Assembly (NCBI GenBank): GCA_944391085.1
Contig: CALXSE010000014.1
Location: forward strand, 1 to 55,049
Direction of reading: 5' to 3'
DNA: 55,049 bases
DNA from: an uncultured Kiritimatiellota bacterium
GTDB taxonomy: Bacteria; Verrucomicrobiota; Kiritimatiellia; RFP12; DVOR01
The notes under the pieces: generated by a model
Database searches by the model: none
Seen by the model: only the letters and a program-made list of their open reading frames with translations
What the model was told of the DNA's origin: nothing
Shown: positions 49,505 through 55,049 of the stretch, in pieces
How positions within the stretch are numbered: the stretch's first letter is position 1
Layout of the letters: each line of letters opens with the position of its first letter
Translations under genes and position numbers: made by a program

Positions 49505-50691
49505 GCCTTGACGGCGAGGGCGGCCTGGGCAAGGAGGCGGCCGGCCTGGCGGCACTTGTCCAGGGTGTCGGGGTCGGGGGCGAAGCGGCAGGCGATGGCG
49601 GGCGTGAGGAGCTCGCAGCCGAAGGCCTTGAGGTAGGCCTCGGCCTCCTGGGCGCCCTTGGAGGCCCAGCCGTAGGAGCCGAAGGCGAAGGCCTTCTTGC
49701 CGGCGGGCTTGAGGCCGCGGACGTAGGTGAGGGCGGCGGCGACGCGGGGCATGAGGCTTTGGTTGAGGGTGGGGGTGCCGACGGCGAAGGCGGCGCAGTC
49801 CATGAGCTCGGTAATCAGCTCGGTGTCACCGACGGCCTTGAGGTCGAGGAGTTTGACGGAGACGTCGGCCTCGTTGGCGCCTTGGACGATGGCCTCGGCC
49901 ATGCGGCGGGTGGATTGCCACATGGTGGCGTAGAAGACGATGACCTTGGCGGTGGGCTTGCTGACGTGCCAGTCGAGGTAGGCCTGGAAGATTTTGTCGA
50001 AGTGGGAGCGCCAGATGACGCCGTGCGAGGGGGCGACGATGCGGAGCTTGAGGGCGGAGAGCTTCTTGGCGGCGTTGGCGACGGGCTGGGCGTAGGGGAG
50101 GACGATGTTGGCGTAGTAGGTCTTGGCCTCCTGCATGACCTCGTTCATGTCCGCCTCGTCGTCGAAGCGGCGGTAGGTGGCGTAGTGCTGGCCGAAGCAG
50201 TCCATGGAGAAGAGGATCTCCTCCTCGACAAGGTAGGTGACCATGCTCTCGGGCCAGTGGCACATGACGGTGTCGAAGAATTGGAGGGTGCGCCCGCCAA
50301 GGTCGAGCGTCTCGCCTTCCTTGACGACCTGGAAGCGCCAGGCGGAGGTGTCGTAGTGGCGGGAGAGGGCGTCCTGGCATTTGGCGTTGCAGACGACGAC
50401 GGCGTTGGGGCAGGCCCTGACGACGGCGGGGAGGGCGCCGGAGTGGTCGGGCTCGGCGTGGTTGCAGACGATGACGTCGACCTGTTCGAGGGGGCAGAGG
50501 GCGCGGACGTTGTCCAGGAGGGCGTCCGCGTAGGGGGCCTTGACGGTGTCGATGAGGGCGGTCTTTTGGGCGCCGCGGACGAGGTAGGCGTTGTACGAGG
50601 AGCCGCGCTTGGTCTGGTAGCCGTGGAAGTCGCGGACGGGCCAGTCGACGTAGCCGACCCAGTTGACGTTGTTGGCGAGTTCGGTGTTCAT
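49501..50691 (-). CDS. flavodiiron protein (FprA-type oxygen/NO reductase)
   Basis: 396 residues. An N-terminal metallo-beta-lactamase domain carries the diiron ligands: NHAEPDHSGALP (H-x-E-x-D-H), FDTVMCHWPESMVTYL, LFSMDCFGQHYA and IVAPSHGVIWRSH. From about residue 250 a flavodoxin domain follows (AKVIVFYATMWQSTRRMAEAIVQGA for FMN phosphate, then AFAVGTPTLNQSLMP and AFAFGSYGWASKG). These enzymes reduce O2 to water or NO to N2O and protect strict anaerobes. No rubredoxin domain is attached, so electrons must come from a separate partner. The promoter box begins right after the upstream stop codon. Confidence 0.95.
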   Translation of the reverse strand: MNTELANNVNWVGYVDWPVRDFHGYQTKRGSSYNAYLVRGAQKTALIDTVKAPYADALLDNVRALCPLEQVDVIVCNHAEPDHSGALPAVVRACPNAVVVCNAKCQDALSRHYDTSAWRFQVVKEGETLDLGGRTLQFFDTVMCHWPESMVTYLVEEEILFSMDCFGQHYATYRRFDDEADMNEVMQEAKTYYANIVLPYAQPVANAAKKLSALKLRIVAPSHGVIWRSHFDKIFQAYLDWHVSKPTAKVIVFYATMWQSTRRMAEAIVQGANEADVSVKLLDLKAVGDTELITELMDCAAFAVGTPTLNQSLMPRVAAALTYVRGLKPAGKKAFAFGSYGWASKGAQEAEAYLKAFGCELLTPAIACRFAPDPDTLDKCRQAGRLLAQAALAVKA

Positions 50692-50720
50692 GGCGATTCC
50701 TTTCGCTGCGATTGGTTGGA

Positions 50721-50731
50721 ATTATATCAAA
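50721..50731 (-). promoter_or_regulatory. extended -10 promoter of the flavodiiron gene
   Basis: Minus strand ATTTGATATAAT, perfect hexamer at 50721-50726, starting immediately after the stop codon of the upstream gene. The predicted leader is about 23 bases with AAAGGAA. Confidence 0.6.
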
Positions 50732-52990
50732 TCAGCGCAGGATGAGGCGGAAGCCCGGCCGCTCGGGCGGGTCGGCCTCGGCGTCGACCCGCTCCCAGAG
50801 GACGAGGGTGAGCGGCTCGGAGACCTCCTGGCCGATCTCGGTGCGGAGCTCGACCCAAAGGCGGGTGGCGCCCTCGGGGAGGGTGAAGAGCCCGCCGTAC
50901 TCCAGGTAGGCGTTGGCGGCGGTGCACCGCTCGGTGAGGAGGCGCCAGGCCTGGGGGAGGGGCTGATCCCAGGGCTCGCTGAAGGCGGGGTCGGAGGCGG
51001 AGGCCCGGGTGAGGGCCGTGACGTCGTGGCCGAGGTCGGAGGCGCGGAGGCGGGCGACGGTGCTGAAGGCGGTGGGGAGCTCGTCGATGAGGGTCTCGCG
51101 GTCGCCGAGCAGGAGGGCGATGGCGCCGCCGTCGCCGAAGTTGAGGACGCCGGTGGTGCTGGTGACGGCGCCCTCGGGGAGGTCGTCCGGGGTGCTCCTG
51201 GCGTGCGCGAGGACGAGCTCGCCGTGGGCGGGGACGACGAGGGGATAGGTCTTCTCGCCGTCGTCGCCCGGGATGTAGAAATCCCAGAAGCTGTGTTTGC
51301 CGCCGGAGGCGCTGGTCACGCGCAGGACGTGGCCCTTGCCGTCGAGGGGGATGTCGCGGCCGGTGGTGTTGGTGAGGACGACGGCCTTGGCGGCGTCGAG
51401 GTCGAGCCCCTCCTTCCCGGCGTCGCCGGTGAGGAAGGCGCGCGTCAGGTAAAGCCCCGGCTCGGGGCCGCCCTCGGCGGGCGTCTCGGCGTAAAAGTCC
51501 AGGCGGATGACGGGCTCCTCCGCGAGCGCGTCGCCATAGGCGGCCCAGTCGAAGCGAAGCACCCCCTCCTCCTGCGCGGCCGCGGGGACGGGCACGGGCA
51601 GGAGGGCGACGGCCTGGGTGAGCGCGTCGCCGGAGATGAGCGAGCGATCGTCGCGCCGGAAGCGGGGCCGCACGGACGCCAAGACCTCCCGGCCCGCGGG
51701 CAGCCCCCCGACGGCCGCCTCCAGCCGCTGGCCCACCGCCGGGACGACCGCCTCCCAAAGGACGTCGGCGCAGGCGCCGCGGAGCGTGACGGCGTCGGGC
51801 GGCACGGCGGCGTCGGTGCGCAGGCGGAAGGCCTCGCCCGGCGCCAGCGCCAGCCCGAAGTAGAAGCCGACGGCCCCGGAAAGCGGCGCCCACGAGCCTT
51901 CCTCGGGGCAGGCCTCCAGATAGTTGCCGGAGCCGATGCCCGAGGCGCCCAGGAGGAGGTTCGAGAGGCTCCCGTACGCCTCGCCCAAGGAGAGCGGGGC
52001 CGAGACCCAGGCCGAGCCCTGGCGCGTCCACTCGGGGCGGAGGGTGGCCGAGAAGTCCTCGGTCTCCGCGCCCCTGACCGTGACCACGAAGTCCTCCGCC
52101 GTGACGGTGCCCGCGGGGCGCTCCCACGTCAGGTCGAACCCGGTGCGCGTGACGCCCGAGACGCTCAGGTCGCGCGCCGGGTTGAAGCTGCGCACGCACA
52201 CCTCGTAGGTCTGCGTGAAGCTGTTCCCGCCCGTGTCCCGGACGACGAGGGTAAGCGGGTAACAGCCGGGCGCCGAGGGCGCGGTGAAGCGCACGGGCGT
52301 GCGGTAGTCGCCGGTGGGGGCCCGGCCCTCGCCGTTGAAGGTCCAGGTGACGGCATAGTCGCCCGTGCCGCCCGTACAGTCGTCCACCGTGCAGAAGAGC
52401 GTCTCGCCCGCGGCGACCTCGCGGTAGAAGGTCACCTCCGGCACGATGGAGGGGAGGGTGGGCCGCCACACCACGCGGTGGATCTCGAAGATGGCCGCGC
52501 CGGCGTTGCTGAAGCGCAGCTCGTCGGCCTCGAGCGTGGGGTCGAAGGAGAAGATCACCGTCCGCGTCTGCCCCTGCTCGTCGATGGCGAAGGGCTTGGA
52601 GGAGACCGTCCCGCCCGCCGTCAGCGTCAGCGCCAGCGACTCGCCCAGGGCGCTCTTCGAGGCCACGCCGCAGGTCACGGCCACGTAGGCGATCCGCTCG
52701 GGCACGCCGATCTCGCCCACCAGCACGGACTGCCCGTCCACGCGCAGCCCCACGCCGTCTCGCCGCGCGTAACAGTAATGGGCGTCGTCCAAAGCGTGCC
52801 ACTGCGGCCGGTCGTCCGTGTAAGGGTCCGACGCCCCGCCCAGGCGGATGCTCGAGGCGGCCTCGTTCGGCGCCTGCCCGCCGGTCACCAGCTTGTAAGG
52901 CGTCGCCAGCAGCGTCCCCGTGTCGCCGGAGGCCCGGGCGGCGGCGGCCAGCCCAAGCGCGCAGCAGAGCGCCAGCGACGCGCGTCCCAC
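50732..52990 (-). CDS. large secreted multi-domain protein, possible PKD-like and lamin-tail-like domains
   Basis: 752 residues from a GTG start. The signal peptide is ASLALCCALGLAAAARASG. Residues about 185-270 resemble a PKD/Ig-like fold (EVTFYREVAAGETLFCTVDDCTGGTGDYAVTWTFNGEG, GCYPLTLVVRDTGGNSFTQTYEVCV), then a fibronectin-III-like opening (SGVTRTGFDLTWERP). Further on, AKAVVLTNTTGRDIPLDGKGHVLRV and FWDFYIPGDDGEKTYPLVVPAHGELVLAHA recall the lamin-tail domain found in secreted bacterial proteins. No catalytic motif or surface anchor is visible. It starts 14 bases after rdgB without a good ribosome binding site, so the exact start is uncertain. Confidence 0.65.
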   Translation of the reverse strand: MGRASLALCCALGLAAAARASGDTGTLLATPYKLVTGGQAPNEAASSIRLGGASDPYTDDRPQWHALDDAHYCYARRDGVGLRVDGQSVLVGEIGVPERIAYVAVTCGVASKSALGESLALTLTAGGTVSSKPFAIDEQGQTRTVIFSFDPTLEADELRFSNAGAAIFEIHRVVWRPTLPSIVPEVTFYREVAAGETLFCTVDDCTGGTGDYAVTWTFNGEGRAPTGDYRTPVRFTAPSAPGCYPLTLVVRDTGGNSFTQTYEVCVRSFNPARDLSVSGVTRTGFDLTWERPAGTVTAEDFVVTVRGAETEDFSATLRPEWTRQGSAWVSAPLSLGEAYGSLSNLLLGASGIGSGNYLEACPEEGSWAPLSGAVGFYFGLALAPGEAFRLRTDAAVPPDAVTLRGACADVLWEAVVPAVGQRLEAAVGGLPAGREVLASVRPRFRRDDRSLISGDALTQAVALLPVPVPAAAQEEGVLRFDWAAYGDALAEEPVIRLDFYAETPAEGGPEPGLYLTRAFLTGDAGKEGLDLDAAKAVVLTNTTGRDIPLDGKGHVLRVTSASGGKHSFWDFYIPGDDGEKTYPLVVPAHGELVLAHARSTPDDLPEGAVTSTTGVLNFGDGGAIALLLGDRETLIDELPTAFSTVARLRASDLGHDVTALTRASASDPAFSEPWDQPLPQAWRLLTERCTAANAYLEYGGLFTLPEGATRLWVELRTEIGQEVSEPLTLVLWERVDAEADPPERPGFRLILR

Positions 52991-53004
52991 GCCACGCCCC
53001 CGGC

Positions 53005-53586
53005 TCAGCCCAGCCCCCAGGCCCCGCGCGCCAGGGCAAAGGCCCGCGCGCGGTGCGACAGCGCGGCCTTCACGGCCTCGGGCAGCTCGCCGAAGGAGCG
53101 CGCGTGCCCCTCCGGCGCGAAAAGCGGGTCATAGCCGAAGCCGTGCGCCCCGCGCGCCTCGGCCAGGATGCGCCCCCGGCACTCGCCGCGGAGCGTGCGC
53201 GTCTCCCGCCCCGGCACGGCCAGCGCCAGGGCGCAGACGAAGCGGGCCCCGCGCCGCCCCTCGGGCACGCCGGCGAGCGCGCGCAGGAGCTTGGCGTTGT
53301 TGGCCGCCGTGTCGCCGTGCGTGCCGGCGTAGCGGGCGGAGCGGACGCCCGGCGCGCCGCCGAGGGCCTCCACCTCCAGCCCCGAATCGTCGGCCAGGGC
53401 GGGCAGTCCGGTGGCGTCGCGCCAGGCCTCGGCCTTGATACGGGCGTTCGCCTCGAAGGTCGCGCCCGTCTCCTCGGGGTCGGGCACGCCGGGGAAGGCG
53501 TCGGCGCCCACGAGCTCGACGCCCGGGAGCATCGCGCGGATCTCGGCGAGCTTGTGGGCGTTGCGCGTGGCCAGGAGGAGCCTCAC
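53005..53586 (-). CDS. rdgB: non-canonical purine NTP pyrophosphatase (RdgB/HAM1)
   Basis: 193 residues from a GTG that overlaps the gltX stop (GTGA). It hydrolyses dITP, XTP and similar nucleotides. Motifs: LLLATRNAHKLAEIRAML (T-x-N-x2-K), EETGATFEANARIKAEAW, LPALADDSGLEVEALGGAPGVRSARYAG and GFGYDPLFAPEGHARSFGEL followed by KAALSHRARA. All catalytic segments are intact. Confidence 0.96.
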   Translation of the reverse strand: MRLLLATRNAHKLAEIRAMLPGVELVGADAFPGVPDPEETGATFEANARIKAEAWRDATGLPALADDSGLEVEALGGAPGVRSARYAGTHGDTAANNAKLLRALAGVPEGRRGARFVCALALAVPGRETRTLRGECRGRILAEARGAHGFGYDPLFAPEGHARSFGELPEAVKAALSHRARAFALARGAWGLG

Positions 53587-54908
53587 AGCGTCCCCTCCCG
53601 GAGGCGCGCGGCCACGGCGCGGAGGCGGCGGAGGGTGCGCCCGCGGCCCAGTAGCCAGAGCATCTCGAAGAGGCCGGGGCCCTCGGCGCGGCCGGAGACG
53701 GCCACGCGGATGGGGTGGACGAGCGGGCCCATGCCGCAGCCTTTGGCCTCGCCCAGGGCGCGGACGAGGGCCTCGAGCGAGGCGACGGTGAAGTCCGGCG
53801 CGGCCTCGATGGCGGCGGCGGCCTCGTCGAGCAGGGCGGCGGCGCCGTCGGCATGGAGGCGCTTGGCCACGGCCTTTTCGTCGAAGGGGTAGTCCTCGGC
53901 GAAGAACCAGCGGCAGTTGGCGGGGATGTCGGCGTAGGTCTTGGTGCGGGGCTGGATCTGGTCGAGCAGCTCGGCGCGCAGGCCGTTGAGCGGCTCGTGG
54001 GGCAGGCCGGCGGCGGCGAGGCGCGCGTCGAAGGCGGCCTCGAAGTCGGCCCGCGGCTGGCGGGCGATGTACTCGCCGTTCATCCAGGTGAGCTTTTTGA
54101 CGTCGAAGCGCGCGGGGCTGGCCTTGCAGTGGGCGAAGTCGAAGGCCTCGGCCATCTCCCGGCGGGTCATGATCTCGCGGTCGCCGCCGGGGGCCCAGCC
54201 CAGGAGCGCCAGGAAGTTGAAGAGCGCGTCGGGGAGGAAGCCCTGCTCGCGGAACTCGCCCACGAAGGCCGCGCCGTCGCGCTTGGAATAGGGCTTGCCC
54301 TGGTTGTTGACGATCATGGGCAGGTGGGCGTAGCGCGGGATGGGGGCGCCCAGGGCCTTGAAGAGCTGGATGTGCTTGAAGGTGTTCTCCACGTGGTCGT
54401 CGCCGCGGATGATGTGGGTGACGCCCTGGGTGATGTCGTCGAGCACGTTGGCCAGGTGGAAGACCGGCGAGCCGTCGGAGCGCACGATGACGAAGTCCTG
54501 CGTGTCCTTCGCCTGCTTGCGCATACGGCCCTTGACCAGGTCGTCGTACTCGATGACGCCCTCCTTCGGCATCCGGAAGATGACGCACTCGCCCTGGCCG
54601 CCCTTGTTCTCCCTGTAGGCCAGGCCCCGGCGGAGCAGCTCCTCGGCCACCTCCAGGTGGCGCGCCCGCTGGCTGGTCTGGTAAAGGATCTCGCCGTCCC
54701 AGTCCAGCCCCAGCCACCTCATGCAATCCAGGAGCGCCTGGATGGCCTCCGGGGTGGAGCGCTCAAGGTCGGTGTCCTCCACGCGCAGCAGGAACGCCCC
54801 GCCCACGTGCCGCGCGAAAAGCCAGTTGAAGATCGCCGCGCGGATGTTCCCGATGTGTACCTTGCCCGTCGGCGAAGGCGCGAAACGAACCCGGATCTGC
54901 TCTGCCAT
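53583..54908 (-). CDS. gltX: glutamyl-tRNA synthetase
   Basis: 441 residues, class I aminoacyl-tRNA synthetase, slightly short of E. coli (471). The start MAEQIRVRFAPSPTGKVHIGNIRAAIFNWLFAR has the HIGH-type motif as HIGN. FLLRVEDTDLERSTPE, ITHIIRGDDHVENTFKH-like GVTHIIRGDDHVENT, and the KMSKS-type loop as KPYSKRDGAAFVGEFREQGFLPDALFNFLALLGW follow. The C-terminal anticodon-binding domain is present but shorter. It may charge tRNA-Glu only or also tRNA-Gln; the sequence does not decide. The chosen ATG has AAAGGG upstream; a longer frame adds 10 residues that overlap the promoter. Confidence 0.95.
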   Translation of the reverse strand: MAEQIRVRFAPSPTGKVHIGNIRAAIFNWLFARHVGGAFLLRVEDTDLERSTPEAIQALLDCMRWLGLDWDGEILYQTSQRARHLEVAEELLRRGLAYRENKGGQGECVIFRMPKEGVIEYDDLVKGRMRKQAKDTQDFVIVRSDGSPVFHLANVLDDITQGVTHIIRGDDHVENTFKHIQLFKALGAPIPRYAHLPMIVNNQGKPYSKRDGAAFVGEFREQGFLPDALFNFLALLGWAPGGDREIMTRREMAEAFDFAHCKASPARFDVKKLTWMNGEYIARQPRADFEAAFDARLAAAGLPHEPLNGLRAELLDQIQPRTKTYADIPANCRWFFAEDYPFDEKAVAKRLHADGAAALLDEAAAAIEAAPDFTVASLEALVRALGEAKGCGMGPLVHPIRVAVSGRAEGPGLFEMLWLLGRGRTLRRLRAVAARLREGTL

Positions 54909-54928
54909 GTCAAAACCCTTTCGCGCGC

Positions 54929-54940
54929 AGTATACCAAAA
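54929..54940 (-). promoter_or_regulatory. extended -10 promoter of gltX-rdgB
   Basis: Minus strand TTTTTGGTATACT, hexamer 54929-54934, no -35 in register. The predicted leader is about 14 bases. Confidence 0.6.
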
Positions 54941-54960
54941 ATCCTCCCGCCGCGGACCGT

Positions 54961-55049
54961 GTAGAATGTCAATCAGGGCAAACGCATCTAATTTTGCTGA
55001 AGATTCAAGAGGAATTCGAGGTAGGCGGGATCCAAGGCGGCACGCATGA
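54961..55049. other. low-GC intergenic end of the window, unexplained
   Basis: This 89-base stretch is about 48% G+C by my count, far below its surroundings. On the plus strand TAGAAT at 54962-54967 could be a -10 for a gene or RNA to the right, and an ATG sits at 55046. A 27-codon frame from 54967 closes at the very end and has nothing to support it. It may be the leader of a plus-strand gene or the 5' part of a structured RNA; I recognise neither. Confidence 0.3.

Noticed and set aside
54967..55049. 27-codon plus-strand frame at the window end
   Set aside because: No ribosome binding site, no recognisable protein, and it stops at the last base.
1..55049. CRISPR arrays, insertion sequences, prophage or attachment sites
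   Set aside because: No direct-repeat arrays, transposase or integrase motifs were seen. The tRNA 3' ends have no nearby repeated copies that I could find by eye.

Overview
The window is a GC-rich bacterial chromosome segment (I estimate over 70% G+C by eye) packed with genes, most of them on the minus strand and joined by ATGA, GTGA or TGATG overlaps. It looks like a Gram-negative anaerobe of the PVC group, perhaps Kiritimatiellota or Lentisphaerota. The clues are a Minf_1886-type protein known mainly from Planctomycetes and Verrucomicrobia, outer-membrane genes (lpxK, lnt, lipoproteins), RNase HIII, a flavodiiron protein, the carboxynorspermidine route to polyamines, and paired PilB/PilT ATPases. 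The taxonomic call is inference. I found no phage, insertion sequence, CRISPR array or rRNA.

Left part (1-11.3 kb). A truncated minus gene is followed by rpsI and rplM, whose transcript has a long, strongly folded leader. Divergent to these, a plus-strand run holds thrB, a GT-B glycosyltransferase, an FkbH-type HAD protein, an acyl carrier protein, a KASIII and a second acyl carrier protein. The last four look like a minimal glyceryl-ACP condensing cassette, as in tetronate pathways or acylated glycans; I consider this the most interesting system here. Then come hisH-hisF-Minf_1886-ung, pnp with a stem at the start of its leader, and tRNA-Ala(GGC).

Middle (11.4-38.7 kb). A pilB-pilT-pilB cluster with a secreted protein faces a plus-strand operon: LysM lipoprotein, small membrane protein, nspC, and a secreted coiled-coil protein ending at a clear terminator. 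Minus-strand operons follow. nanA-AGE-gtrA points to sialic acid use. A PurF homologue without its catalytic cysteine precedes lpxK, murJ and a membrane-protein remnant. Next are argF-pyrB-rnhC-aroA, and then carboxynorspermidine dehydrogenase, proA, 5-formyl-THF cyclo-ligase, an FAD oxidoreductase and a PhnP-like hydrolase. A tRNA-Gly/tRNA-Val pair ends this part.

Right part (38.7-55 kb). An envelope group holds an apolipoprotein N-acyltransferase fused in frame to a long TPR protein, two large multi-pass membrane proteins (probable GT-C), a PpiC-type foldase lipoprotein and a degenerate NodB-like protein. After it come a 3D-domain lipoprotein overlapping a flavodiiron protein, a large secreted protein, rdgB and gltX. 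The last ~90 bases fall to about 48% G+C and are unexplained.

Promoters are unusually easy to read against the GC-rich background. Most are an extended -10, roughly TTTTGGTATAAT, about 30 bases before a start codon. Some carry a -35 near TTGCGC at 17-18 bases. Start codons were chosen from ribosome binding sites, overlaps and family N-termini. All functions rest on recognised motifs without any database search.
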